This document shows, piece after piece, positions 34,946 to 47,386 of a stretch of 60,000 nt of DNA. The position numbers and the translations under genes were made by a program. Location of the stretch: assembly GCA_015680685.1 (NCBI GenBank), contig MNCI01030123.1, forward strand, positions 266,918-326,917, given 5' to 3'. Source of the DNA: Gnetum montanum (Eukaryota; Streptophyta; Gnetopsida; Gnetales; Gnetaceae). Numbering within the stretch: the stretch's first letter is position 1; each line of letters begins with the position of its first letter. The notes beneath the pieces were generated by a model. The model was given only the letters and a program-made list of their open reading frames with translations. It was not told where the DNA came from and ran no database searches.

Positions 34946-34977
<32 letters not shown>
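34946..34977. repeat. (TA)n microsatellite at the break of element B
   Basis: About 15 TA units. Homology to element A's spacer ends here, so the tract marks or caused the truncation. Confidence 0.9.
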
Positions 34978-34981
<4 letters not shown>

Positions 34982-36362
34982 CAAGCAAGAAGAGAAAAGT
35001 TTGGGAAAATCAGCCCTTGCTAGCCATTATCAAACATAATAAAGATGGATCATTTTACCTCCTTACTTATATATCTTACTTACTAGGAGGAATTATCCTA
35101 ATATTGGATTTGCTATGCCGCCCTTGTTTTCTTTCTCTTTGCTATCTCTTGTAGCAACGACAGCCTTCTCTTCCTTCACAACCATACTCCTTGTTAATGT
35201 ATCCTTCTTTTTTTGTGTTCTAAAAAGTTACTTTTTCCTTGTGTGTGTCCTCTTTTTTTTTCCTCTCCTCCTCTTCCTATTTGTAGGTAGAATAAGGGAT
35301 CATGAATGGTTTCTTATAACTGACTTGTTGGGGACTGTTCGTATTCTTTTCTTTGGTTTCTTGTAACTAACTTGTTGGGCACTATTCATATTCTTTTCTT
35401 TGGTTTCTTGTAATTGACTAGTTGGGGACTATTCGTATTCTTTTCTTTCTTTTTAAAGTTTTATATATAGATAGCAATGGATCATGAATTCAATTCTCTT
35501 CATGATCACTATAATAAAATTAATAAAGTATGTATATTCACAAGTTGCAGTTTCAATTCTTAAATCAACAATTTTTGATATTTTAGAATTTAGATTTTCC
35601 TAGATCTCAGGTTCAATTTCTCTTAAACATTCCAACATAATATATATCTCTTTATTCATGGGTCAAGTTCCTCAATATGAGCATTCATTTGCATCTCAAC
35701 GTACCTGTTTTAGCTCTTGAGGCACACCTTAGAGCATTGTCCTATGTTTCTTAGCATCTCTGTTGAAATAGAATAGAAAATATTTTGTTTTCCCATATAT
35801 CATTTATTATTATTATTCTAAAACATTCCTAGCATGTATTTTAAATCATATTTCTTATGCATAAAGTATTTAAACATTTAATCATAATACATATAAAAAT
35901 TTGGTCAACAAATTTATTACTATTCTAATTAGCCATTTCCACCACAGTCCAAACAAAGCACACACACACACACCTTGTCAACAAAACATGCACACAAACA
36001 CATAGAAAGACTATTGCAATTATTAATGCAAAAACTCAAGTAGAAGTGCTTCGTTACAAGACTAGCCATCCCTTCTAGCCAATTGCAGGCCTAACTATAG
36101 TAGTAATGTTGGATAGCCTCTAAGGGATAGATGCAAAAGAAAGATAACCCTAAGAAACACCTAGAGCATGATTTAGATATGTTATTTCATATTAATAAGG
36201 TATTCTTTTCTTTTTCCTTCTACATTTTTTATGTTAACTTCCTTATGCATAATGTTGAATTTTATATATATTTGATGTTGCCATGTTGTCTTCTTTATGC
36301 ATAATATCTAATATATGTTAACCTTTTAGTATGTCAAAACCTTAGAAAATTGAAAATATATT
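34978..36362. other. Unclassified flank between elements B and G
   Basis: No supported gene. A pyrimidine-rich stretch at 35100-35460 gives a hydrophobic 83-residue ORF (35115-35366) that looks like a composition artefact. A (CA)n run lies near 35950-35970. Confidence 0.4.
35308..35448. repeat. 3 x 47-bp tandem repeat
   Basis: Units 35308-35354, 35355-35401 and 35402-35448 each start GGTTTCTT and end ATTCTTTTCTTT, with a few differences between units. Confidence 0.85.
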
Positions 36363-37443
36363 TGTTGGAATTTTGTAGGACTTGGAAAAGATAAAATCAT
36401 AATGTTAAGACCATGAGATTAGGTCATGATGATAACAATAAGATGAGATCAAGACAAAGAGAAAGTTGAGATTGAGATGAGAGCTAAATTGTTAATCTAA
36501 GATGAAAAGAAGTCTCAATCTATTAACAAAGACTATAAGAAGAAGAGAATGCATGGAGCCTAAACAAAGATGTTTTGGTATCTACTTAGACATCCTAGAA
36601 GATTAGCATACATCCCATAGGTGATGACTTAGTTTTAGGCTAGATGTCTCATAAAATTAGCAGATGTCCCAATTGCTAATGAGACATCCTAGCTAGGATG
36701 TCCCAAGTGAGACATCACAATTTTTAGTGGGACATCCCACCTATAAGTGGCTAATTTTCAAAGAGATGTTCCAAGCTTGAATCGGACATCGCAACTAGTT
36801 GTTTCCTAGTTGTTTTACAAATTTTGAATGCTATTTGAAAATAAAAAGCTATAAAATAAAATTGAATCCTTGTGAAAAATACAAGCACTATTTATATGAT
36901 TATTTCACCATTATCTACATCAAGTGAATTCGTTATGCTTCTCAATTCTTTATCATTTGTGGATTGTTTGTAAGAGCTTCAAAGCAAGGAATTTGTAAAG
37001 TTAGTTACATTCTCTCCTTGATTCTTTTTCTCTTTGTAGCCCTACAGCATTGATGTGTTTCTTGCAAGAAGGAATCTTGTGAGCTTGTCGGGACCTTGAG
37101 AGGTTGAGTGTGTTTCTAGCGAGAAAACACTTCGTGTAGAGCTCACATATTTGTAAAGGTTATGAAATCCTTAAAATCAAATTTTGAGCTTGTTTTGGCC
37201 TTATGGTGTTAGGTGAGTTTCTATGTGAAAACATCCCTTGTGGAGCTCAAACTTTGTAAAGGTTATGGTACTCTTAAACCACCTTTTTGAAGGAACAAAG
37301 TCTAGAGGTATGCAATGATTCTACCCTTTAAGTGTGAAAGTACCCAAGTTGGGAAACCACATAAATTTGGGTGCAATTTTTGATTTCTTGATTATTCAAA
37401 TTGGTGAACTTATTCAATCCCTCTTCTAAGTTCACGATCCTCA
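36363..37443 (+). repeat. 5' LTR of element G (probable borders)
   Basis: Starts TGTTGGAATTTTG, a common copia LTR start, and ends near CCTCA two bases before the primer site. No second copy is in the window, so the borders are inferred. Confidence 0.55.
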
Positions 37444-37445
37444 AG

Positions 37446-37463
37446 TGGTATTGAAGCCCAGTA
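37446..37463 (+). other. Primer-binding site of element G (tRNA-iMet type)
   Basis: TGGTATTGAAGCCCAGTA resembles the initiator-tRNA-Met complement TGGTATCAGAGCC..., which primes most plant copia elements. Confidence 0.7.
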
Positions 37464-37500
37464 CTCTCATTTTTGAAGGTTAACATCTCAAGAGTGAATC

Positions 37501-38136
37501 ATGAAGGAAGCTTATTTCATCAAGCCATCAAAGTTAGATGAATTCCACAAATTCTAGAGCTAGAATGATAAGATTCATTTCATTTATATTTGGAAATTAC
37601 ATTTAGTTCATCTATCACAAAGGTAAGGAGAGAGGTAAGTAATGCAACTTTTTGATCATAATGATTTCTCTATGCAATACGATGGAAGAGGTCATATGGC
37701 CTTCAAAAGATCTTGTTCTTGCAGGTTGCAAAAAGTTAAAGTTAGTAAAAAAATAATAACTACCAACATTAATACAAGTTGGTATGAAAAAGGAAAAACT
37801 AGCTATGCATCTAAAGACTCTCATCAATTATGTCTTACCTTGGCAAATCAAGAATCCATCAATGATTCAACAACTTATGGTGAAACTGAAAAAGAGGAGA
37901 TTACTTTGGAAAAAAGGTATGAGTTACTTTATAATAAAGTTATTTTTGTTCAAAATTTATGCTCTAAAGTGAAAGAGATCTTGCATGATAAGAACATAAA
38001 ATTTGCTACACTTAATTCTAAATGTTTCTCTTAAAAAATAAAACTCATACCTAATTTCTAAGGTTTAAAAGTTAACAAGTGTTATTGAATAGACTAATAA
38101 GAAATTATCAAATGAAAAGATCAACTTTGAAACACA
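37501..38136 (+). pseudogene. gag region of element G (first part)
   Basis: ATG at 37501 (MKEAYFIKPSKLDEFHKF), soon broken. The open piece 37642-38034 encodes a charged helical segment, SHQLCLTLANQESINDS then EKEEITLEKRYELLYNKVI, similar in style to the region before the zinc knuckle in Sirevirus-like Gag. It is much shorter than a full copia gag, so an internal deletion is likely. It is interrupted by element F at 38136. Confidence 0.55.
38132..38136 (+). repeat. Target-site duplication of element F, left copy (ACACA)
   Basis: ACACA at 38132-38136 is repeated exactly at 47387-47391 on the other side of element F. Confidence 0.85.
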
Positions 38137-39855
38137 TGTAATGACTGAAAACAACAGTGGCTGGAACAATACATTAAGAGGTTCATGGCACACACAACTT
38201 GACCCTACCTCTACACAATGGCCTTGCTAAAAATGGAGGCAGAGTACCCTGGTTGGTCTTGTCAATCAAATAGGAACTTTGTCATTGGTAGCCGAGGTAG
38301 TGGCTACAAACAGGAGGTGGTGTGGTTAGCCAAAATTCCAACATGAACAAGTGCGAATGGTACTAAGTGTTGAGCATGGTCTGTGATGCAAAGTGCAGAG
38401 CGTGGTCACGAAATGGAGGTGAGCATAGTTAAGGGTTTTGGCTGAAATGAGGGTGCCAACCCATAGAGACTACCGCCCAAGCATAATACAATGTGACTAC
38501 ACATGAAAAATGCAAAAAAAAATCCAAAAAAATGTGGAAATATGCAAAGAAAATGTAAGGAACATGAGAGAGAAATGAAACACTACCCCAAACAAGAGTG
38601 TAGTTAACTCCAAAATGGATTCAGAAGGTACATAGTGTACAATAGGCACTATGGGAGCATAGTCACAATCTCAATGGTGCCAGGCTGTGAAGCCTGGCGC
38701 TTGCCGTGGTGTACCATGTTTACTGGGTTGATTATCGCAGTGTACCATGCAATGTTTTGCAAGGGTGCAATGGGGCTATAGTGGGTCATGGTATGCAACT
38801 CTACCTCTCTGACAGTGTGGTGTGCTCTAGGTCTCGTTCACCTAAGGAGCTAAGTGCTAAAATGCTAATATAACAAGAGTGTGAAATGTCAATCAGTGAA
38901 AATGGAAGCCAACCCCCTACAACATGAAGCATAGGGGTATTTATAGGGCTAGGGTTAGCCCAAAACATGGATCATGCATCATGTGGTAAAGCAATAGGTG
39001 GGACTACGTTGTGAGGTAATTGGGACTACACTGTACCCAAACTACACTCTACTATTAGGCTTTGTGGTGTTAACTAGTGTTGTTGCTCTGATGGAGTCTA
39101 TGAAGTTGAGAGACTATGACTATGCTACCCAACTACATAGAGAAGACCATAAAGTACCTAAAAAGATGCAAACAATGCCAAAAAATGTAGCATTTGGAGA
39201 CTATGCTTTGAGTCTATGCTCTAAAGAAATAGTTATAACTTTTGGGGAAAGGGGGATGCAAAAATGCAAATTGCTGCTATTGGAGAGATGTTGGAGTCGA
39301 TGTGAATGTTGATGCTGAGGTGTGGAGGCCTTTGGAGGTTGTTCTTGACAACTACGCTCTGGAGCATAGTGAGAGTGTAGTCCCAGACTTAGGCAAAATC
39401 TAGTTGAAAACTAGCAAAATGTGGCTAAATGTTGACTATGCTCCAGGGGAGACTAACTACACTTTCAAGCATAGCGAGCATAGGCTCAACACTTAGAGAA
39501 ATCTGTGTAAAATCTAGCACCTGAGGTGACTACACTCTAGAGCATAGTCAGGAGGTGTAGTCCCAACAATTAGAAAATTCTAGCGTCCAAAACTGACTAT
39601 GCTCTAGAGCATAGTTCCAATAGTGGAGAGTGTGGTCTGGATACCTAGAAAAATTTGTAGCTTGTGTCACCATTCTAACACTTAGAAAAATTTGGAAAAA
39701 CTAGCAATTGTGTTGACTATGCTCTAGAGCGTAGTCAAGGGATGTACAAAGTGTAGTCTAAACACTTAGAAAAGCTTGGGAAAATTGCCATTGTTTTGAC
39801 ACTTAGCCAAATTTGCGGTTAAGACACTAGAGCCCAAAATTTTTGTAGTGTTTCA
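38137..39855 (-). repeat. 3' LTR of element F (minus orientation)
   Basis: 1719 bp. Read on the minus strand it starts TGAAACAC and ends CATTACA. The U3 end (plus 39340-39740) carries an array of 20-bp palindromes. It is collinear with 45670-47386. Confidence 0.85.
39351..39735. repeat. Palindrome array in U3 of F's 3' LTR
   Basis: Four 20-bp copies of ACTATGCTCTAGAGCATAGT or near variants at 39351-39370, 39529-39548, 39596-39615 (a perfect palindrome) and 39716-39735, plus several half-sites (AGCATAGTC, GACTATGCT) between them. The matching array of the other LTR is at 46745-47266. Confidence 0.85.
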
Positions 39856-39857
39856 TT

Positions 39858-39870
39858 GGCCCCTTTTTGT
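39858..39870 (-). other. Polypurine tract of element F
   Basis: Minus strand ACAAAAAGGGGCC, two bases from the LTR start TGAAACAC. Confidence 0.7.
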
Positions 39871-42005
39871 TAACATCTAGAGGAGTGACCTAAGAGACAT
39901 TGACAAAGAATGTAAAACACCATAGTAGACATGGCACCAACATTGCTTGTCAGTACCCAATCAGGTGTTGTTCCATCCTCAAGAGTGCTATGGATAAGGA
40001 AATGCTAGGGAAAAAGGTGTAGGCAATGTGCAAGGGAGATGAAATGCAAACAAAAGAGATGTAATGTAAATAGGATGTGATGATGCAAGATGCGAAGTCA
40101 GCATGGCCAATGATGACCATGGCACCAAGGTGGCTTGGCCCTAAAATGTTGACCTCTCATTAGAGTGCTTATGAGAGAGTCAAAGTCAATTCAAGGCTGG
40201 GCCAATTACGAAACTACAATGCTTGTGAATTGCTTGAGGATGTGCTTTTCCCCACTTTTTTTTCTATTATTTTTCTGGTACAAACCTCTGTTGGATTCTA
40301 CACATTGCTAGCTGCAAGGTGTGGGCCATCGAGTAGATGGGCTTAGTTGGCCATCAAGTAGATGGGCTTTGCTTTGATGCAATCAGGTTACATTTGTCAA
40401 ACAGGTGTTTCCTCCCAAGGATGAGTTGCGTTACATCCACTTGGGCTTTAACAAGCCAATAGAGGCTTCCCATGGAACGAGTTGCATTACATCCACTTTA
40501 GGTTTTGCAATTGAAAAGTGAGCCATGTGTGTCATAGTGCGTATGCATCAAAGGGAGTTTTCAAGCTTAAGTATGCAAGAGAATGCAAGGGGATCAAGGC
40601 ATAGAGGATAGGATATGCTTAGGCTATAATGGGATGAGGGATATGTGCACTCTTGAGTGGTTGAGGTAGTCTAATCATGCACATCAAAGTGATGTGGTGA
40701 CTTACCACTACGATGAAATGTGTCTTTGCACGACCACCTCTGGGGCTTCATCCTACAAACACAATGCAACGAAAACAAGAAAGCAACCACACAACATAAG
40801 ATGAGAGTAAACTATTGGATGTGAAGGTGCTATAAGTGCTACAATAACTAGACCAAATGCAAGTGCTTGAAGAGCCAGTACAAGTGCCAAGGCAATGACG
40901 CTACAACTACTCCAAAGGGTTGTGCTGACGATGAGGGCTCATAGCACCAACAAAATTCCCAAGGCTAGTAATGTTGCAAGTGCAACTTAGAGCTAGTAGT
41001 CCTAGCAACCATGGTAGGAGCTCCAGAAGGTCAGCAAAATGCCCGAGGGTAGTTCAGGAAGATCAACAAAATGTCAAGGGGTGGTAATGCTACAAATGTT
41101 CTAGAGGCCTCTCTTGATGCTAACAAATTCATCTTAGAATTACAGTGTCCCACCCCACCCATGAGATGTGGACAAAAAAGGAGTTGGAATTATTCTCACC
41201 CACTTTTCCATAGAAATATGTGTGTTGAACTACAAACCTAGTTTAAGGTCTTGGCAGATCATGGTGCACTAGTTTATAGTCCTAGCAGACTATTGAGTGA
41301 TAGTTTAACATCGTAGTGGACAGTGGATGTTGTGCTAGTTTAACATCATGACCTAAGCATCAATTATGCCAGTTTAGCATCATAGCAAACAATCTATGCC
41401 AATTTATAGTTGGAGTGGACTTGTCTATGCCAGTTTTAGCATCGGGCAGATGAGTGCTTACCTTGCTTCGATGAGGTATGGTGTTGCATGCATAGTCTTA
41501 TTATGTATCTGCAAGATCTTGCAAAAAATCAACTAGAAAAGCAACATCAAGTGGCAACTATGTAACAAAGTTAACAGACAAATGAAAAGGAAAGCAATGT
41601 GAAAAGCGATAGTTTTGGACCATTTTGGGCCATAGAAAAAGTTTAAGGTCATTCCAGGCTACACATCATGCTAGTTTTGGGCCATCTTGGGCCATATGCT
41701 AGTTTAAGGACTTTGCACACCATTCGTTGTTTTTGTGATTTTAGTGTTTTTTTTATTTTTATGGGTTTTGATGTTTTTTAAACACAATGCATAACCTAAG
41801 TAAACAAGTGAAATGTAAGCGTGTAGACTAGTGTAATGCAGGCGAAAGTCAAAAATGTGAAGATCATGACAACAAAGGGTGGGCAAGTGCCTAGCGCATT
41901 TTTAGCCAAGGAAGTGTCTCAATCACATAGTTGCTTCCTAACCGGGCATGGGTTAGGGTGCGCATAGGGCCTTGGATCCTCTGGGAGGTTGTTGGCTTCA
42001 ATCGC
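39871..42005 (-). other. Non-coding 3' part of element F interior
   Basis: No pol genes recognised in any frame. It contains several copies of a dispersed motif close to GCCAGTTTAACATCATAGCA (41302, 41334, 41368, 41429), also present within the gag region. Confidence 0.5.
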
Positions 42006-42464
42006 TTATTCGAGTATGTTAGCCTTAAGTATTACATTTGTTGTTGCAGGTATGCTACCAAGAAGCTCCACCTCTAACACTTGTCCCATGTCTATGTTTT
42101 GGTTAGTTGGAGAAAAGATGTTATCACCATAGATAGCTTGACCACCTTCGTATGAAAGGTGGATTTCTTTATGGATGGGAGAGGAGATGGCCTGTAGTTG
42201 AGCTAGCCAAGGCCTGCCTAGGATCAGGTTGAAGCTTGGCATCTTCTCGATGATGGTGAATTCTGTAGTGGTAGGGAACTGCTCCCCTACCATGAAGGAA
42301 ATGTTTATGAAGGCAATGTTTATTGTACCCTTGATGGTGACGTGTGATCCATTGAAGGATTTTAGACATGTAGTTTTGGTTGGCTTGATCTCGTCTATCA
42401 AGCCTAGTTTGTCAATGATGGAGTGCAAAACTACATTTGTTGCTGCACCATCATAAACATGCAC
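42006..42464 (-). pseudogene. Retropepsin-like protease of element F
   Basis: A 152-residue open segment. VYDGAATNVVLHSIIDKLGL resembles the active-site block (usually DxGAS/T), and SFNLILGRPWLAQLQAISS is the conserved ILGRPWL motif of Tat/Athila proteases. It is followed by a tail without RT. It is open over its length, but upstream Gag is interrupted, so it is unlikely to be expressed. Role: processing of Gag. Confidence 0.75.
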
Positions 42465-45153
42465 CTTACAAATGGTGCACTTCCCAACACATATGCTAAT
42501 GGATAATAGAGCTGTAGTAACCTCCCCTTGTTTAGGGTTGATCTTGACTACATCATCATGAGATTCTAGGAATGTTGAACCTGATTCCTGTTAAGCAAGA
42601 GGCAAGATCGCTGCATGGATGACATTCTCATCTGTAGGGATGTCCTCCATGATAGGAATGGAGGCCAACATTCAGGCCAATGCTTGGCAGTGAGCAGATG
42701 AGGTCATGACTAGCTCATACAAGCTTAGCATTGTGTTCTTTTTCTTGAGCATTTGTTTCACCTGGGTTAATGCATCTGTGAAGTCTTTGTCACCGGTTGT
42801 TGTGTTGGCCTTGACCTCTTCCATGTAGTTGGAGAGATGGATCTCTAGCGAAGGGGTATTGCATTTGGTTTGCTTAGCTTGTTTGGGGGCAAGGGCCCTA
42901 GTGTTTGATTGCAGCTTGTTGGTTGTGGCCATTTCTTTGGCCATGGGGGTTGTGAGGTGCTCATTTAGCCTCTTGCATTACCATTTGGTAGGCCTACCCA
43001 TGTTGCCAATGAGGTCAGCCCTTGAAGGAGAAGAAACCAACACATTGCCCACTATCAGGCTTCAGATAGGTGAGGGGCTAGCATGTTGTGGCACCCTAAT
43101 GACAAATAACTTTTTGGAAGTTATCGCAAGGCCAGCTCATTGTGGCACCTTGATGACGAAGGATTTTTTAGTGGTCATAGGTGCAGCTTGCTAGTTTAAC
43201 ATCTTAGCAAATGATCTTTGCTAGTTTAACATCTTAGTGGATGATTGCTGTAGGACCCAAGCCACGAAGGGTGTCATGGATGCCCAAGGTGGCACTTTAA
43301 CCATAAAAGAAGGCCTCTTGCTTGTAGAGGCTAAGGGGATCTTTGCCTTGTTAGGAGGCACTTAGATCACAAAAGGTTATTGCATAGATTTATACTTTCC
43401 TCCTACACTGATGGAGTTTATGATGTAGGGGGCATCATCTACATTAGATTGGCTTGTTACATCAAGCACTAGTTGGTCCCTTTCTATCATTATTTGCAGA
43501 TTATCCTGCAAAGCCTGATAGTTATCTATATTATGACCAAACAACTAGTGGTAATGACAAAATTGGTCTAGTCTATAGTGTTCTAGGACTAGGGGCTCGT
43601 TTGTTACTGCTGAGGTGGGGTTCATTAGGAGTTCATACTACCTGTCATGTTTTTGGTAGGCAATCTCCAATATGTGTTTGTATTAGATTTTCTCAACTTT
43701 GAGGAGTTGTATCAGCAATTTAAAGGATCTCATTAGCAACAAGATATACCTTGAGTGATCCTTGCACTCAAAGTGGGGCCTTGAAGTGGCTTCTGTTGTT
43801 GCCCCTACCAATGTAGGTGGGTTGCTACTAGAGTTGGTAGCTTTGTGAGTTGGGGCCTTGGGTTGCTTAGCTGTCAAGCTCTAATTGGTTGCTTTTGTGT
43901 TAGTGGCTACCATTGCCACTATCATGTTTTCCTTGTGTGTGTGCTATTTTCTATAGGCCATGTAGGCTAGGTCATTGTTGGCTTGTGCTACCTCCTCTGT
44001 GCCCTTTGCTTGGGTGAAGGCTTGGCTGAGAGACATTTGGACTAGGTAATACAACTTTGACTTGATAAAGTCATTCATTACACCCTTGAAGATGGTTAGG
44101 AGGTGCATCTCTACTATGGGCTCTTGTATTTCTTGTAATGAGGCACTTCAATGTTGGATGAACTTGGGCACAGTCTCTAACCTGTTTGACCTACATGAGT
44201 TGGTCGAGGATGGCTTCAAGCTTCAAGTTGTACCTAAAGCACATCATAAACTAGCTTAGGAAATCCTCTAGAGAGGAGATAAAGGCCCTGGGTAGCACAT
44301 GGTACCAGTCTAGGGCTTTTCCTATTAATGACATGGGGAAGAAGCACATGATAGTGTGTGGCCAGGCTTGTAAGAACATGCATTCAAACCTAACCATTGT
44401 ACTTGTGATCAAGTGCATGTTGGGATCCCCCTCACCATTGTACTTGGTGAGTTGAGGTAGTGGGATCCCAGTTGGGAGAGTTAGGGGTGGGACCATAGAA
44501 CTTATTAGGTCATCTTGGTAGAAGTCCACCACCTTGATGATTTTGAAGGAGGCAACCTTGAGCCAATTGATCTTCTTCTTCAAACTTGGAATTAGCTAGA
44601 ACGCCTGATCCAAGCTTGCAGATGTGCCAACCAATTGTGTTGGCTAGGCTTGTGTTGGTTGTACAACGTAGGATCAAATTGTTGGCTATCTAGTTTGCCA
44701 GTTTAACATCATAGCAAATGGATGCAATTGATGCATTGGCTGAGTAATGGGCATAGTGATCGAGGTGGGCAACACACACATGGGTTGGATCAACATTGAG
44801 GACATCGATGAGACAGGTGGAACATAGGATGCTTGAATTTTTTGGGGCATCGAGATGGCCCTTACGTGAGCGAATGGTTGGGCAAACACAACAATTTCTT
44901 GCAAGGAAGGCTAAGCTGGCATGGTCACCATCTCGAAGAGGATGGGTGAACCAAACTAAGGAGGTGATGTACTAGGGAGTGGTTGTTGAAAGATGGTGTA
45001 AAGGGGGCTCTCGTGTTTGGAGCAGGCCTTGAATTCATCCTTCTCCTCCTGTGAAGGTTCCTTGTAGGTTGTCCTTGCATCATGCTCATTCACACAAATG
45101 AGTTGGGATAACAATTGATGGTAGGACGCTGTGAGTGGGATTATGTTGAACAA
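42465..45153 (-). pseudogene. gag of element F
   Basis: The minus-strand open pieces are at 45153-44956, 44904-44686 and 44583-44251. The last contains PQLTKYNGEGDPNMHL, then FFPMSLIGKALDWYHVLPRAFISSLEDF, the Retrotrans_gag core of Tat-group elements (W-Y-x-LP signature). A P/M/Q-rich N-terminal part precedes it. Downstream (42944-42672) lies a charged linker leading to protease. Stops break it throughout. Confidence 0.75.
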
Positions 45154-45647
45154 GGTAGGGTTGTACTCTCATCCATCTCAGTGTACTCATTCATAGTCCT
45201 ATTTTACCTCTAGGTCAAGGAGATCTATGAGTAATCTTGCTTGGATTTTGGCATAAACAAAGTTGTACTGTTCGTGGCTTAGCATGACACACTTTGAGTG
45301 GATCATGAATGTGTCAAGTATGTTAGACACTGATGTGGAGGGTTAATCTAGATTCATGTTCACAGACTAATTTGTGAGAGTTGTTTTTTGCAAAAATGGC
45401 TAAGTCTGTTGGTAGCAGAAAATGTCTAAGTATAAAAAATGCAGAAAAATGACTAAGTATGGAGACTATGCTTCACACCAACTATGATCTATACACTCAA
45501 AGAACGAAGACTTAGAAAAAATAGTGGGGAATGGCATGATTTGGGTTATCATGTGGGGTCTCAAGGAGACCAAAAATGGGGATCAATCTACACTAACAAG
45601 GGTGTAGAGAGCATGCAAAGACAACACCAAACAAGGAAATGGCACAA

Positions 45648-45664
45648 CCCTCCTTCTAGCACCA
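45648..45664 (-). other. Primer-binding site of element F (tRNA-Asn)
   Basis: Minus strand TGGTGCTAGAAGGAGGG, five bases from the LTR. It matches the complement of plant tRNA-Asn(GTT) 3' end (TGGCGCTAGAAGGAGGG) at 16 of 17 positions. tRNA-Asn priming is known for Tat-group elements. Confidence 0.85.
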
Positions 45665-45669
45665 GAAAC

Positions 45670-47386
45670 TATAACAACTGAAAACATCGATGGCTGGAAT
45701 GGTACATTGAGAGATTCATAGGACACATAGCTTGACCCTACCTCTACACGAGGCCCTAGCTAAAAATGAAGGTTGAGCATCTTGGATGGTCGTATTGATT
45801 GAACAAGGACTTTACCATTGTCAACCAGGGTGATGGCTACAAATAGGGGGTGGCATGGTTATCTAAAATGCTAACACGAATGGGTGCGAATGGTACTAAG
45901 TGTTGAGCATGGTCCACAATGCAGAGTGCAAAGCATAGTCACAAAACGGGGGTGAGCATAGTCAAGAGTTTCGACCAAAACAAGGATGCCAACCCATGGA
46001 GACTACTACCTAAGGCTAAGACAATGTGACTATGCATGAAAAATGTGAAAAAAATGCAAAAAAATGTAGAAAAATGGAAAGAAAATGCAAGGAACAAGAG
46101 AGAGAAATGGAACACTACCCTAAACGGGAGCATAGTTAACTCCAAAAGGATTTCAAAAGGTATGCTATGTACAACAGGCATAGTGGAAGCATAGTCAAAA
46201 TCTCAGTGGTGTCAGGTTATGAAGTCTAGCACTCATCATGGTGTACCATGCCTATTGGATTGGCTGCCACGATGTACTATGTAGTGTTCTACAAGGGTGG
46301 AATGAGGCTATTATGGGCTGTGGTGTGCAACTCTACCTCTCTACCAATGTGGTGTGCTCTGGGTCTCATTTGCCCAAGGAGCTAAGTGCTGAAATGCCAA
46401 AATGGCCAAAGTGTAAAATGCTAATTGGTGAAAATGGAAGCCAACCCCCTAAAACATGAAGCACATGGGTAATTATAGGGCTAGGGTTAGCCTAAAACAC
46501 AGATCGTGTGTCACGTGGCAGAGCGGTAGCTAGGACTACATTGTAAGGTAGTTGGGACTACGTTGTACCCAAACTATGCTTTGGTGTTAGGCTTTGTCGT
46601 GTTGAGCAGCATCATTTCTCTAACAAAGTCTATGAAGCTAAGAGACTATGACTATGCTACCTAGCTACACAGAGAATACTACAAAGTACCTTAAAAAATG
46701 CAAACAATGCCAAAAAATGCAGCTTTTGGAGACTACACCCCAGGTCTATGCTCTAGAGCATAGTTACAACTTTTGAGAAAAGGGTGATGTAAAAATGCAA
46801 AATGTTGTTACTAGAGAGGTGTTGGAGTCAATGCAAATGCCAATGCTGAGGTGTGGAGGCATTTGGAGGCTGTTCTTGCCAACTATGCTCTGGAGCGTAG
46901 TCATAGCGTACTCCCAAACTTAGGCAAGATCTAGTCAAAAATTGGAAAAAAACTAAAAAAATGTGCCTAAGTGTTAACTACACTCCCAAGCATAACGAGT
47001 GTAAGCTCAACACTTAGAGAAATATATGCAAAATCTAGCACCTGAGGTGACTACACTCTAGAGCGTAGTTAGAAGGTGTAGTCCCAATAGTTAGAAAATT
47101 CTATCATTTGAATATAACTACACTCTAGAGCATAGTCCTAGCAATGGAGAGTGTAGTATGGGTACTTAGAAAAATTTGTAGCTTGTGTCACCATTCTAAC
47201 ACTTAGAAAATTTGGAAAAACTGGCAATTGTGTTGACTATGCTCTAACTATGCTCTGAAGTGTAGTCAAGGGGTACACAAAGCCTTGTCTCAACACTTAG
47301 AAAAACTTGGACAAAGTGCCATTATTCTAACACTTAGCTAAATTTGCAATCGAAATGCCAAAGCCCAAAATTTTTGTGGTGTTTCA
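45670..47386 (-). repeat. 5' LTR of element F (minus orientation)
   Basis: 1717 bp, from GTGTTTCA at 47386 (minus start TGAAACAC) to TATAACA at 45670 (TG changed to TA). Collinear with 38137-39855. Confidence 0.85.
46745..47266. repeat. Palindrome array in U3 of F's 5' LTR
   Basis: Five copies of the 20-bp motif at 46745-46764, 46882-46901, 47050-47069, 47117-47136 and 47247-47266. The last is preceded by an extra half-copy (47236-47246), so copy number differs between the LTRs. Confidence 0.8.

Larger units (their letters stand above)
27644..34977 (+). mobile_element. Element B: Ty3/gypsy (Athila/Tat-like), 3' truncated
   Basis: 5' LTR, tRNA-Asp-type primer site, gag, protease, RT, RNase H and integrase in standard Ty3/gypsy order. 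Homology with element A stops in the spacer at a (TA)n tract (34946-34977), so ORF3 and the 3' LTR are missing. This is the most complete pol in the window, but every gene has stops and frameshifts. The five bases left of the LTR are GTGAA; no right partner exists in the window. Confidence 0.85.
38137..47386 (-). mobile_element. Element F: non-autonomous Tat-like gag-protease element with 1.7-kb LTRs
   Basis: Minus-strand LTR element: LTRs at 38137-39855 and 45670-47386, a perfect 5-bp target duplication ACACA, a tRNA-Asn primer site and a purine tract. Gag and protease are on the minus strand. I find no RT, RNase H or integrase in the 2.1 kb between protease and the 3' LTR, so it depended on another element. 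A hand-aligned 115-base LTR sample differs at 23 positions (20%), so the insertion is old. It interrupts the gag of copia element G. Confidence 0.85.

Noticed and set aside
35115-35366. Hydrophobic 83-codon ORF that could be a membrane protein
   Set aside because: The hydrophobicity comes from a pyrimidine-rich low-complexity stretch; there is no gene context, and it adjoins a tandem repeat.
39351-39735. CRISPR-like or terminator interpretation of the spaced palindromes
   Set aside because: Spacing is irregular, the copies lie inside a retrotransposon LTR of a plant genome, and both LTRs carry them.
39871-42005. Search for RT and integrase in element F
   Set aside because: No RT or DDE motifs were found in the minus-strand frames, so F was called non-autonomous rather than complete.
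42829-43194. Plus-strand 121-codon ORF
   Set aside because: It lies opposite the gag-protease linker of element F on the minus strand and has no recognisable domain; it is a shadow frame.
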